NCBI GenBank assembly: GCA_003864495.1 | Contig: ML133426.1 | Span: 1,984,001 to 2,048,000, forward strand | From: Nemopilema nomurai | Lineage: Eukaryota; Cnidaria; Scyphozoa; Rhizostomeae; Rhizostomatidae | Direction of reading: 5' to 3' | Length of the DNA stretch: 64,000 bases | Shown here: positions 1-12,871 of the stretch, piece after piece | Layout: every line of letters starts with the position of its first letter | How positions within the stretch are numbered: position 1 is the stretch's first letter | Made by a program: the position numbers and the translations under genes | Notes under the pieces: generated by a model | The model's database searches: none | What the model was told of the DNA's origin: nothing | Seen by the model: the letters and a program-made list of their open reading frames with translations, nothing else

Positions 1-525
1 ATAGTCTGCTTATCAGAGTCATAAAGATTGCTACTTTGGTCTTTTGGCTTTTAGTAATTATAGTAGGTCACATTAACAGATCTTGAGCAATAATAAATAT
101 TGAGGGGTAGTGATGGAAAGAAAATACAATTTGGGTCAATATTTCATAAACAGTCTTTGGTGTATTTTTTTACCAATTTCACCTAGCAATAGCATAGATA
201 TTGGCCTGTTATAAATAGAAGCTTCTAACTTTGATATCTTTACAGAAGAAACCCACTGTGAATTGATAAGTGAGAGTAAAATCATTCTGTAAAGTACAAA
301 ATAACTTTAAAGAATTTGCTTGATAAAGTGTTGTGATGCTCATTTGGAGTGTTCAGAGCTCTTATACAATTATGCTCATACCTTTTGTAAAGATTTCATC
401 ATACCTCATACAGACAACTGTCAATGTTTGACATTCTTAGGTTTTTTAAACCAAGCTCTAGATCTATGGGCAATAATGAAAGCTTAAAGTGAGCTGCATT
501 GACTAATTTTTTTAAATAGATTTGA
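1..525. other. 3' flank of UBA5, no gene seen
   Basis: AT-rich sequence downstream of the UBA5 stop codon. It probably includes the 3' untranslated region. I see no open frame, repeat or canonical AATAAA signal on the minus strand. Confidence 0.5.
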
Positions 526-1713
526 CTAAATCACTTTTAATTGATTCATTAAGTCATCTAGAGACTGGTTAGTGTCAGAAACCCCAACTGATTCATCCTT
601 ACTTCCAACATCATCTGGAACAGTGTATGCATATGATATGCCTTCGATCAGCTGTGGCATTGCTGCTTCTTCAACCACTGCGGATTCATCAACTAAAGAA
701 ATACCCCAGGAATTGTCCTCATGAACAACTTCAGTGTCATCATTCTCAGTCTTAGCACTCTCCCCATTCTTTTCCATTTCTGTAAGTTTTACTTGGTATT
801 CTGCTTGCCTCTTTTGACAATTTCTGTCATCACATTGTGGGTTAGGTCTCATAGTCATCTGAGGAAAGAAATCTTGCATTGCATTATAGCCAAGGTAGAA
901 TGTAACTGTTCCAAATTTGAGCAAATACTTGAGTGTATTCTGTACCAGAAACCCAGCAACAACACCCATTGTAGTTGGAAGGGAGGCAGCACATACTCCA
1001 TCACGCTTTAATGTCTTTTCATCAATGTTTGATGCAACAACGAGCGGTGGAGCACAGGCAAAGCATGCAGTTTCGCCTGGAACGATAAACTGGATGTGTC
1101 CTGATACTGCATTTTCGCTCACCCCACTCTCTATCCAGCTTTGGTTGAGCTCGTTACAAGCTGCGTTTACGGCCATTCTTGCTTCATAGTTGTCAACACA
1201 ACTAAGCACCAGGTCGACTGCCTGACCCTTTAGCCCACCTGTTTTAACTTTGGCAACAAAATGGTCAAAATTATCTACGGTTGTAATATTATAATTGAAA
1301 ACCTCAAATTCAACATCTGGGTTAATATCCTTGAGTGTCCTTTCTGCTGCCTCAACCTTGCTCATCCCTGAATGTTCTGGCCTAAAGAAAAGTCGGTTCA
1401 TGTTGGCGAGTTCGACTTTATCATAATCAAAAAGTATGAGCTTTCCAATGCCACATCTTGTTAGCATTTCAGCAGTTACACTGCCAACACCTCCAACCCC
1501 CACTACAGCCACGGTGTAATCTCGAATTCGCTCATAATCAGAGACGATTCCCATGCGTTTCAGCGCCATAAGTCGGCTGTAAGGGTTTGAATCAACAACC
1601 TCCGCACTCATTTTTTCAATCTTGTTCCTAAACACAGAGCCAGCACTACAAAGAGCCAGCTTCTCTTCAAGCCCCTTCACTCTTTTCCGCAAAGTTTCGA
1701 CTTCAGACTCCAT
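526..1713 (-). CDS. UBA5: UFM1-activating enzyme (UBA5, E1)
   Basis: Single-exon 395-aa protein. UBA5 is the E1 that adenylates UFM1, forms a thioester with it and passes it to UFC1; it acts in the cytosol in the UFMylation pathway. The frame shows a nucleotide-binding GVGGVGS loop at about 72-78, zinc-binding cysteine pairs CFAC (217/220) and CDDRNC (294/299), and the catalytic cysteine at 241 in [12 protein letters not shown]. The UFM1/Atg8-interacting motif WGISLV is at 336-341 and the UFC1-binding C-terminus [12 protein letters not shown] closes the protein. Length is close to the roughly 400 aa usual for the family. The start has a good context (AGGATGG) with an in-frame TAA six bases upstream. 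The oddity is the total absence of introns in a region of intron-rich genes; all key residues are intact, so it reads as functional. Confidence 0.97.
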   Translation of the reverse strand: MESEVETLRKRVKGLEEKLALCSAGSVFRNKIEKMSAEVVDSNPYSRLMALKRMGIVSDYERIRDYTVAVVGVGGVGSVTAEMLTRCGIGKLILFDYDKVELANMNRLFFRPEHSGMSKVEAAERTLKDINPDVEFEVFNYNITTVDNFDHFVAKVKTGGLKGQAVDLVLSCVDNYEARMAVNAACNELNQSWIESGVSENAVSGHIQFIVPGETACFACAPPLVVASNIDEKTLKRDGVCAASLPTTMGVVAGFLVQNTLKYLLKFGTVTFYLGYNAMQDFFPQMTMRPNPQCDDRNCQKRQAEYQVKLTEMEKNGESAKTENDDTEVVHEDNSWGISLVDESAVVEEAAMPQLIEGISYAYTVPDDVGSKDESVGVSDTNQSLDDLMNQLKVI

Positions 1714-4700
1714 CCTTTAAATCAGCTTTCCAACACTGTTATTTTCAGAAACTAGTTCAGGAACAGCTGACAAAAATTGTTAGGCCTAAAAATACGTATT
1801 TGTAGCCTCTCAATGAAGAAGCCTCGGTTAGAGAAAATTGGGCCCATTCCATTGTTATAGAAGCGCCGCACTTCTACATCATAGTCCCACTGCTTTACCA
1901 AATCAATGCCATTATTAGTAAATAATTCAAAGTACAGGAAAAAGTATAGCCCTAATGAATGTCTGCCTTTTGATGTTTCTTCTTGCAATGAAGAATACCT
2001 CCATCGATACTTCACTTACCCCAAACCTCTTAATCTTAGGGACAGTGCAAAATTTTTTTTATACATGGCCGGTGCAAAATGCCAGTACTTTTTTGACACC
2101 TTAAAGAACGGGGCTCAAACTTTTTATTGCGAAATATACAGAGCCACTGAATGGGGAAAGACGTTTTTGTGAGCTCAAGATGAAATCAGGAAAAACACTA
2201 ATTAGGGAACAAGACTGTAGTTCATCCAAGATGAAAATCTATTCAATCTAAAAATGATCAATATCAAAATAATAGTGTTGTTTCAAAATTTAAGCTTTTC
2301 AAGAGGAATTATTTTATTACAAGGCCTGTATATACTTTTAGGTTCATTGAGAATCTTGGTAATAGATTACATTAAATAGCATCATGGTAGTTTGTTGTGT
2401 TTTTTTTAGAAAAACTAGAATTTATGAAATATTGCTAGCCATTTTTATAAGCAATGCAGTATTCATAATAAACTTGAAAGTACAGGGCAGGTGTATCTTT
2501 TTCAGGAGAGGGTGACAGGGCAAATTGTTTTGCTGACAGACTTAATACGAGGCAGGTGGATATTTTTACAAGAATTTTTTTCCACTACCGGCCATGTAGT
2601 AAAATAAACTTTGCACTGTTCCTTAGAAGACATTAATGTTTTCGATTGGAAGGAATATAAAAGAAGTTGGCTTGTTTTTTACTTTAGACTTAGACGAAGC
2701 TGTTGGAAGACGAGGAAGTATATGAGGAATGTCATTGATCGTCGTTGCTGAATATTAACGAGGAAACCGAGTTTGTTTAGAGTTGAAGATGATCCAATCG
2801 AGTTTGTGGCACAATTTCATGCAGACTGCAATATTCAAAGTTGTCTCAAAGCTTGATGATTAAGAAATAAAACATAAGATTATATATATATATAACTGGC
2901 TTTTAGCGAAGAGGGAATGAATTACTTTTCAGAGTACAGCTGAATGTTGCAGTCATTGGTAATGACAATCCGATTGATGACTTGGTTCATTTCATTGATG
3001 TCGAGGCTGGTGACAGTGTCTTGGGAACAGGGAGCCAGATCTAAAAATTTTGGCTAATCGTACAAAAGTGTTCTTGTCAGATCTAAAAGTGCCCTTCTAA
3101 AAACAAGCGAATGTGAATAATTATGTTTCCCTTTTTTGATCTGACCCCCACTTTGTGCCTGCGTCTCTGGGTTGCGAATACTACGATGATGTGCAGGCAT
3201 TTACTGCCTATGAATGCAATGATGACCAAATGGCAAACAGTTGCTCAGAAAAGAAAGCACGTTAGGAAGTTTGAAGGACCAAAAAATGGTTCTGGTCTCA
3301 GTTTAAGAGAGTCCATTAAAACGTTCGGTCGATATGGCATCCTGCTGACATCCTTACAGACGCGACGTTGATTCGGCGCATCGCATCAGTTTTGCCACGG
3401 ACAGCTAGGAGTGGTGTAAATGGAAGGCCAATGAATCCGTACCGCTTTTGTTGATACGGATCAAAAAGTGATCGGTAGCAGTGTCGGCTAGTTCTATTTA
3501 CACTATTCATCTAATTTATTGTTCAGTTTTGATTCATGGTTGATTTTTCACTTTTAAAGGCTTGAAATAGTTCAAACATATCTGTGTTACGTGTTTCCTT
3601 GTTTTCGCTCAAATTTTCCTACCCAACCCGATATCTTTAACTACGTGGTAAAAACTGCGGCGAAAAATTCACGCTTTTTGATCAAATGAAAATTGACGAT
3701 TGAAGCTCTTTGGGAGATTCATGGGTTTTTTCCTTCCATTGATAGAGCTTATGATATCAATTTCTAAGCAAATAAAAGTCTTTCTTGTTTCAATGTTTAA
3801 AGGACAGGCCGCTACAAAAATCCAGTTTGTATACAAAAGCATCTAAAAGGGATTTTCGGTTTAATAATCGAAAAAAAATGCCGCATCAACGATTTACTGA
3901 CTTAATTCTTAATGTGTACGATGGATTTGTGAACAGAGACAATTTCCGTCTATTGACTTTAAACAATGTCAAATTTATGAAAATGGAGCTCTCTAAGAAC
4001 AATGGAGCGACAAAGTCACAACTTCTAAAGTCTACCTTTAGAAAGATTTTACCATAGCCTACCATAGCCCAAAGAAGCATTATTAAACACTTCTAAATGT
4101 GGAGATACACTGAATGGTCTACGAATAGTCTGAGGTGTAACCAGACCCTCTCTCCATCAAACCCCCAGTTTGGTCTTGGTTCCCAACTCGAAACCAGGCT
4201 AGAATTAGTCACAAAACTCGGAATATTTCATTGATCATGTTCCACCAAATATTGAACTTGCAAATCGCGAGGTATTTTATGCCACTTTGGGTCATAATTG
4301 GGTAATTGTAAAAATACATCTTGATGACGTCACAATTTGGAACTGTGTTTGGTGCAGAATTGTATGAATAGATGAACTGCCAACAGACACACTTCGATTT
4401 CAGGCATGCTTTAGGAATACGCCAATTAGCTTCGAAGTTGTCTGATTGCGGCAGAGTCAATTAATGGTGTCTGCAGTACCCTCGGTTCAATTTGCTTTGG
4501 AGCCCGGGCACAAATCTGAAATTGTAATTGCCTAATCAGGTTCATAAAACGGAAGCCTGTCCATACATTTCCACAACCATTCCTTCGAAAGGGCTCATCG
4601 ATTTCCACACGCTCTATCATTATATCAATATTTTGCATACGAGACGTACAAAAAGACAGCTTTTTATGCGTTATGCTGAAAATGATGCCGGCCTAATTTT

Positions 4701-5631
4701 GTATTCTTGTACAGAAAGAAATCACTGCCACCTCTTTAGTTCACGTCACACTTAGTGCGACGCATTTGAGGGGGGGATAGGGGTGAGGCGTTTATTTACC
4801 AGTGCTTTTCGAATGTGTTTGACATGGACAAAAAAGTACACGTTCAGACAGACAGAAACGCTTTTGCATACTATACAACACAATACAATTGATATGCTTA
4901 TTTGAGGAAAACAATACTGAGGTGCTAGAAGGAACAAAACGGAGTTCGTGAACTCTTGCTTCAAAATATGTTTCTTTTACCACCTGTAGCTAGGTACGTC
5001 AAATTCTGAATAAAGTGAATTTACAAATGACAAAATATCCTTGAATTCTAAATTACTGCTTCAAAGACTTTTCTATACAGAGAAAAATTCCACAAGTGTA
5101 GATTACAATTTGCTGATACGAGGAGCAAGAAACGATCAGGAGCTAAAGAGACTTGCAGTTAAAGACTCATTTGGCTGGTCAACCACGTGAGTGATTGACA
5201 GATGAGAGCCGGTCAGTCTGAGAGAGAGGTCTGGACACCAATCTCATGCAATGAGCCTGGAAAAGGGCCTGGTTTGGTGAGCACGCCAAGAACTGGTTCT
5301 TCCAGCTAAAGGAGCCTTGTTCCTCATGATGTTGGAAGAAAGCACAAATCACAATTAGATGCAATCCTCTTGGGCAATATTTACAACGGGCCAAATGTCT
5401 GGAGTACGCCATTTCGCTTACCTACCGAATCTTACAACATGCAAATGCACATGATTTATATGGGACACAATGATTGTACTTTTGCCATTTCCACTGTCCT
5501 ATACATGGCAATCAACTTGAAAACCTTGAAATTCCCCAAAAAGACAAGTTGTCAAGGTGCCAAGACGCACTTTCCGATCGCGGATGAATAAACTGGCTTT
5601 CAAATCACGTCCCTCAAATACTCGAAGCAAA
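1714..5631. other. Intergenic, no supported gene
   Basis: Region between the UBA5 start and the last exon of the SUSD-like gene. It holds only short frames. A short TA run lies near 2881-2893. Plus-strand frames at 2680-2850 and 3140-3250 read acidic, cysteine-containing peptides for 30-50 codons, but I could not join them by splice sites or recognise them. Confidence 0.5.
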
Positions 5632-8600
5632 TTAAATCAACGGCAGATTCTCATCCGAGGCCGATTCCTGAGAAGAGACACTGCCTAGGCGCACGTTTAC
5701 TGCTGCGCGGTCACTTGCAGACGAGTGTTGCTCCGCATTACTTTGTGTTCCTCCATTTTCATTTCTATTCGACACAGTGTCTTCGTTATTTCCTGAGCTA
5801 GTGGCCTCTCGCGGCACTGTGCTGTACGCTGATTCTGGACTAGTAGAGGCGGATGAAGTCGGTTGACCTGGTTCAGGAGAAACTGTTACATTGTCGATAG
5901 TATCGTACGGATTCTCGTTGGACGAGGGCGACGGCGAACCATGGACTCCGTTCGTGGCAGACTGTCCCTCTGCGAAGTAGAAACAAATCGCCTCATTACA
6001 AATTGGAGCGTGGTTACAGATAGGTAATCCCAAATGCGCAAAGTTCAACTGATATGTTAAGTGCAAAACGACATTATCCCACCATCAACGCAAGTTTCGA
6101 GAATTTTATAGAATCAAATTTACCACTGTTACTTTTTTTTAGAAATACTAAGACTAAGAACAATTCAATGTTTAGCAGGAAGGTGAATAAATCGTACAAA
6201 GCGGAATGGTTGAGGAGAACGGTTTGGCTTTTTCGCTATCAGCACTGATGAAGACTCAATCAAATAACAGACCGCGAATACGGAGGAGCTTGGCTACATT
6301 AGCTGACTAGGTACCTTGCTCAGCATTCGTTGGTCGTGCCTCTGTTTCACTTACGACAGCATCGAATGGAGGCGGCTCTGCAGGCCTACTTCGCATCGCC
6401 TCGTCGTAGGAGGGGAGAAAGAAATGGAAGTCGTTGGAGCAGTAAATGAGCATCCGTTCGTCCTCCAAGGAGCGGACTCTCCTTGACGTCGCCATGCGCA
6501 TTCTTCGCATCATTCGTCTTCGCTGGCAAATGACGAATGCAATAATAACCAACAGGAAGCCGAGCAACCCGCCCGCGGTCCCCGTAACGATGGTCAGCGT
6601 ATCGATGGAAGCATTTCGTCTTGTCGTCGACGAGTCCCCATTCACGCTTACTGCAGCAAAGGAAAAACACGTTAGAGGGTCAGAAAAGCACGTTAGAGGA
6701 TCCAGACAACCATGTCCTTCCTCACAATACTATATTCTTCATTCACTTTCCTTGCAGAATGGCGGCGTTAAAAGAACCCCATGAAATTGCCTACAAATTG
6801 TCTTACAAACCAAATGCGTTTCCAAAATATATTCTACTTCGTGGTTAAGTTTCAGTTTAATTTCTTAAAGCTAAAGCAGAGAAAGAACATCGTAGAAAAC
6901 AAGCAACAGCAGTTCTAAGGGAAAAGGAAGAGTAGTCTTAATAAAAACGATATACAATAGAGATGCACATAACGAGGTCTTATCTGCAAAAGTTCATTAG
7001 AACCTAAAAAGGCCAACTTGCTGGTGGAAGAAGCTATGACGAGATAGTCCACTTTGTCCTACTTACTCTTGTGAACGCACTGAGCTTCTGGCTCCATGGT
7101 CATGACCATTCCCTGGCGCACACAAAACTCTTCGAAGCGGGCGCTGGTTATGCAGACCGGCCTATCTGGAGTCCATTTCATTTGGCCATTAGAGTCTGGG
7201 TTGCATGTTTGCTTTCTTGAGCCGTAAAGAAAATAGCCTTCCCCTGTTTTGCATTCGAAGCGTATCACTGCTCCAGCAAAAAATTTGGTTTCAGATTGAA
7301 TCACACGACCATGTTGGATTTCGGGTGGGTTTAAACATTTTTTGGCTGTTGAAAACGTACAACAAAAGAATGTAAACCCAAAGTAATGGCACACAAAAAT
7401 AAAGACAGGGGTTTCATTGTAACTTGTTCAACTGGGGAAAATAGACCATGGGTGGAATCAGGGGGTGGAAACGAAATGCCCTTTGGCTTCTCGCAATGAA
7501 ATCGAAATGTAACAATTTTCTTAGCCTTTTGTCATTCAAAACAAGAGGCAACACAGATAAGAATGATCCTGGCTCATCCAGAACTTGTCACTTTCTTCGC
7601 TGTGAATACTGTTGCAATGATGATAAAAATATCAAACATTAGCTGGATTGCAAATAGTTGACTGAAAATAAACAAAGGTAATGTGGTTCCAAGAAAGGCA
7701 CTTACGAAAACACCTAGGCCAAGAAACAGACGACCAGAGCCCATTCTTCCCACAAGACATGGATGATGAACTATGAAGTTCGAAACCAGCATTACACGTA
7801 AATACAACTTGGTCACCAATAGAATACTCTTCTTTGTTAGGTGTGAAATCACCATTTGCCAGCTTTCCACCTTCCAAAAGGTTCTTGCATTTTTGTGCTA
7901 CAAAAAAAAACTAAAGGTACAGCTAAATCTGCTATAAGGCTGTCCATGGAGAATAGCTTAAACAGGAAATTCCATCTGCTTGCAGTCAGAATATTTTAGG
8001 AAACCTTTCCTCATTATATATGTGTGTGGTAGCTAAAGATGTACTTTAAGAAATGAACAATTATTCACAAAATTTAAATAGCATTAAACCAGTTGAATCT
8101 GTCTCAGTATGGCCTGTAAATGCTAAAAAGTAAAATTCATATCAACTAGTGTTTGCAATCTAGACAAGTTTATAACTAGTACACTTGGTGTGCAAAAGTA
8201 TTGCACAGGTTTAAAAAACAACATGTCGGATTGCAATTTTACAGCTGTATGTGTGAGAGGTCTGTTTTAAATCAGATATTTGTATATGTTTCTAGGCCAA
8301 CGAGGTGCGGTTGGTATTGTGTAAGAATAGTTGGAATGCCAAAAAGTACACAGATCTTCTGTAAAGTAGTCTTATCACATTGATAGAACATTCCCATTTA
8401 TGTTTCATGGATGGCCATTTATTTTCTAGCAAGACAAAGCAATCCCAAGCCATCAAAACCATCAATTTCTTGAAAGATGTGTGATAAATGTTGTTTAGTG
8501 GCTGGTCTTCCAGATTTGAACATAACTTAAAATCTCTGGCTTCACATAAAAACCAAAAATAAATCATAGTCCATGTGATCATCCAAAGAACAACAGCAAA

Positions 8601-11600
8601 TCTTTAACTAACATGAAACATTACAAATCAATTCATAGGCACCTCTAGCATGTCCTGAAACTTCATGGTTATTCTTTGAGTATTGATAATTGTACATTAG
8701 TTCATTTTGATGAAAAACATATTTTTTGACTGAATTATGTTTTATTTCATTGGTGGTTGTTTGACTTTCCATTCCTTGCTATTGGTGGTGTAACAAAGGA
8801 ACCAGTTTGCATAAAGAATCATATCAACAACATTCCAGCCAAGTTGTTTTTTGGAAACCTGTACAATACTTTTGCCTAAATGACAAATGAATGAAGGTCA
8901 ACAAGAGAGTAGGGCAGGTCTCTCCTCATGAAAGTGGGAATTAACAAGGTAAAACTTACGTTTGCAAACTGGAAATGATCTTGACCATCTACCATTCCTT
9001 GACTTATCTAATATGCATTTTATGCCATATGAAATGCCACTCAAAACATAACCAGTGTCACAGTTGAAAACAAGCTTGGTGCCAATATCAAATTTTACCC
9101 CATTGAGTGGAGCGATTGCTATGTAGCCACCATTCCAAACCGTGACTGGCTTTTTGCACATTGCTGAAACAGTACAATGTAAAATCTGTCAATGGACTCA
9201 AATTCAAAATTAAATTCTGCATCAAATTTAAACCCTTGGAAGCAACAAAATAGTTTGGCAGAGGCATACTTTGAACACAAAATTACAAGAACTTCAAGAA
9301 ATGCATATTTGCAGTTGCAGCTCAGGTAAGAAAGGAAACACTGTCGTGAATGCAGCAAAGAGATAAAATTTTATTTGATGTAATATTTTCTAGTATTTTC
9401 CAGCATGGAAAAGGCAATAAACTCTATGAAAAGTCAATAGATGAAAATAGCCATTTGTGGAAATGGTACAAAATAACATTATGGAAAGAATAGTGTGCTT
9501 GGGGTTCTTGCTCGAATGCTCTGTATATTTCCATTTCAACAATTTTGAAAGCAGAAGTTGATTGTTAACTTCTAATACTTGCACTTACTATCTCAATCTA
9601 TATATTTTCTACTTGATATAATCATCCAGGTTATCTCTATTGGTCAAAAAATTAATTGTATACATCAACAACAACTGCTGTTCCCTTGCTTTGGCCTTAG
9701 ATTAAACATGGTAAGCCTTATTAACATTACGTGTTAAGACCAACAAGAGAAGTCATACATACATCTACTGAGACACTAATTTAAAAATCTAGTAACACAG
9801 AGAAATGTTATGTTGAGAAACAGTAAAATTACATACGAATGTCGCAAACAGGGCCACGAAAACCTTCCTGACAGATACATTTATATAGGCCTGTTCTTGA
9901 TTGCTGCACACATTTTCCATCATTGAGACAAACACCACAAGGATCTATGAAAAGTGATAACCAACTTTTTGTAAACTCTACAAACTACAGAAAAATATGA
10001 TCATTTCATGGAATTATAAACTTGGTAGCATTTAGCAAGGCTATATCTTTAGATGCTTGTTTCTTTATAAAAAAAAGAATAACTTCAAGTACAAAGAAGT
10101 ATCTGCATATAAAAAGCTAAGACTTTCAGGTATGGCAAAAACCTAAAGGTAAGAAAAGATCCCTTGCTGACAGTCCTTACAAAAGACTGTTAAGCTACCA
10201 TTTCGACCAACCATATTTAACAAAATACACAAGTCACAAGCTAGAAGCAGAACAAAAAGTTGCCAGGAAACATACCAATGCACCTGGGAGTCTTTGAATC
10301 CCACCTTCCACTCTCAAGGCAGATAATTTTAGGGGCTCCTTCCAAAGTATAGTTTGTTCTGCAATAAAATTTCACTATGCTTCCAGTTTCAAACTGAGAT
10401 AATTCTGGGTCACTTCGAGAGCCATCTTTTGGAGCCAAAGGGGCATGGCAAAAAGCTTCAGCTAAAAGAAAGAAAAGATAACAGCAGCCATTCTTTAAAA
10501 ACATATAAAACAGTGACTTGAAGAACATTTGGTTAATCCTCTAAAGTAAATGCATAGGCAACTAGAAATAAAGAAAGATGGTGCCCACTTTAACTACCGC
10601 CATGTCATCCTGCTCAAGCCAGCATTTTCTAGCAAGGTTGGTAATGTTACCCTCAAATAGGGCACCCTAGTATAGTGTTGAGCCCCAGTATCAGGTTTGT
10701 CAATCAGGATTAAGTTCTGAAGTACTGCCAATGCTGTTCTGGTGCATTAGTGTGGCAATGATAAAAATTTGTTGAAATGTAGTGTTTTAAACAGGCTCTC
10801 ACCAAGCAATGTTTTAAAACATGGGCATGAAGGTAATTTTGCCTGGTTTTATGTACGGCAAGCTGCGAATCAAAGCCGCTTGTGAAACTATATCATTTTA
10901 AGTTGGTGAAAAGTTTTCTTCCCCCAAAATGCTAGTTTGTAATGGCATAAAAGGTGCAGGGATGGACCCCAGGATCAGACAAGGAGAATTAGTGGTAACA
11001 TGGACCTCTGCATGTCTCAGCTGAAAATGGCCAATTGAACTCTTCAAATGTATACCAAATACAATTTTAGTGGTTCAAGACAGTTTTTATGTTGTTGGTA
11101 CTTTATTTGGTGCCAGAACAGAACAGTATTGGAGGTACAGAACTTAATCTTGATTTACAAACTCTATACTGGAGCATCCTCTACTGGGCCCGTGGGGGAA
11201 CCCTTACCAATACAGTTGGCATTCTCGCCCTGTGTTTTGATGCAGTGTAGCAGCTCAAATTCCCCTAATCCCCCAACTTGCATAGCAAATTGAGCAAACT
11301 ATTAAAAATTCACTTTGGTAACTGGGATAAAAAATCATTGAAATATTTATATCCAATTGTTTGAAATTATGCAGCTACTAGAATTGCAGAAATTTTGCAG
11401 CTCCACTAACTGTTGTTTGGGTTAGGACATTTCAAAACATCGGTCGTCAAAGTGCTAAGATTCTTCTAGCTAAAGGCTAAAGAAAATAAGCAAGGATAAC
11501 ATAAAATCTAGATGGAAATATATTGTTTTTTTGTAGACAATAGACATCTTGAAATACATTCTGTTTTCTACAAGGCGGTGATAAACTGGGCCTAAGCTGT

Positions 11601-12547
11601 TGGCAATCCACTCCGCAAAAGCTGTGGACAACAGAAAAACGAAGACATAAGGAAGGAAACAATCGGCAAAGTTATGCAGCTTCAGACAAGAAATCATTCT
11701 AGTCACCATAACAAAGTCGTGCGACCTTTTAAGGCCTCTTCTCGAGAGACTTTCTGTAGTAGCAATGTCGTACGGAATGAAGGGCTTTGGGCCTTTGACA
11801 TTGAGAAACGACTCTGAACATTGATAACTGCCCGCTTTCATCGCGGATAGGCTGCAATGCGAAGCTTAGGGCGGAACATTTTGACCCGGAATCGAAATGT
11901 CTTACCTTCAAGCACGAAGCAAAGCTTCAGAATCAAATGGATGGCGAAAAGAAATGTCACAGAATGGTACATCCTTGCCAAAGTCGACAAAACACTGCTT
12001 GGTGATGTTCCTCCAAAAATTGATCCAAATATTTCTTGGCGAGTTCTTTAGTTGTATACATCCAGTTAATACATCCTTCAAGTTTACTTAAGCAAAAACG
12101 TCAGCTAACGAAAGTGATTCAACATTTCGCCTTCCGCCAGACTCTAGTAAGGTTAAATACGCATGCGTAATCGTTCATGTTTCAAAGTGAGACTGCGCCA
12201 TCCCCACTTTTCCAACATTTCATCAAAAATGGTTTGAATGCACCTCATCAATATGAATATAAGTAGCTCAATCTAAGCCAGAGTTATTATCTGCAAGCAA
12301 GCCATTAATGAAGCCGAAAAGTAGATTCACACGACAACCGAAAGTTGAAGAGGCATGGGGCGAGAATGGGCCGGGCCAACCAGAAAACGTTTAGTTGTGC
12401 CATTTCGATCTTAAAAGTGCCCACTAAACCTGAGTTTAGAGTTCCGAGTGTAAAGTTAAATTCATTTCTAGCGAATGCTTGGCTACCGTGTAAAGTTTTC
12501 ACCAGGTGTATGAAAACAACAACAAGGAGGTTCACCAAATGCTGCAT
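5632..12547 (-). CDS. SUSD4/SUSD6-like sushi-EGF type I membrane protein, 8 exons
   Basis: Exons in transcript order: 12487-12547, 10276-10461, 9837-9944, 8960-9163, 7706-7897, 7067-7345, 6315-6650, 5632-5969. All introns are phase 1 with GT-AG ends, and the sum is 1704 nt (567 aa). Layout: signal peptide (1 to about 20), sushi 1 (22-82), EGF-like (84-118, six Cys), sushi 2-4 (120-186, 188-250, 252 to about 320), a short stalk with two extra Cys, a membrane helix (about 361-385) followed by an Arg-rich stop-transfer stretch, then a cytosolic tail of about 180 aa. The tail has LPSY (422-425), a PPPF (436-439) where a PPxY might be expected, tyrosine motifs YDTI (477) and YSTV (504), and an acidic dileucine ENLPLI at the very end. 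The LPSYDEA segment and the dileucine end resemble vertebrate SUSD6/SUSD4, whose tails are reported to recruit NEDD4-family ligases. The EGF insert is unusual for that family. The signal-peptide exon is the least certain part: its donor is weak (G|GTAGCC) but the phase fits, and an in-frame TAG lies just upstream of its ATG. Confidence 0.85.
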
Positions 12548-12871
12548 CGAGCCTGACTAAAATCATATTAAAAAATGAAAAAACATAAACTAGATAACTA
12601 CCTTTGTTAATTTGGTAAAACAAAGCACATAAAAACATCTTTTGAATAAAAGCAGAAGAGAACTTAGGAAAAAACTGTTAAGGTTGAAGAACATGATGGT
12701 ATTCGCTGACAAATATATCTTTTGCACGGATAACACGACGATGCATCATACTGAAATATCTCTCTCAATGAATTTCCCGCAATAGAGGTTTGCTAACAGT
12801 AGCAACTACCCATGCAAACATGGATACATGATAAAGTTCGAAACAGTAAAGTAAATGTTTATCGGGAAATT
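12548..12871. other. Short intergenic gap, likely holds the SUSD-like promoter
   Basis: Only 324 bases separate the proposed start codon of the SUSD-like gene from the CLPTM1 stop codon, both on the minus strand. If the first exon is right, the 5' UTR, promoter and CLPTM1 3' end must share or overlap this space. No clear TATA box was identified. Confidence 0.35.

Noticed and set aside
11477..11841. Minus-strand frame with a signal-peptide-like stretch (CFLPYVFVFLLSTAFA) as first exon of the SUSD-like gene
   Set aside because: No usable phase-1 donor follows it, whereas the exon at 12487-12547 has one that joins the sushi exon in frame and brings the total to a multiple of three.
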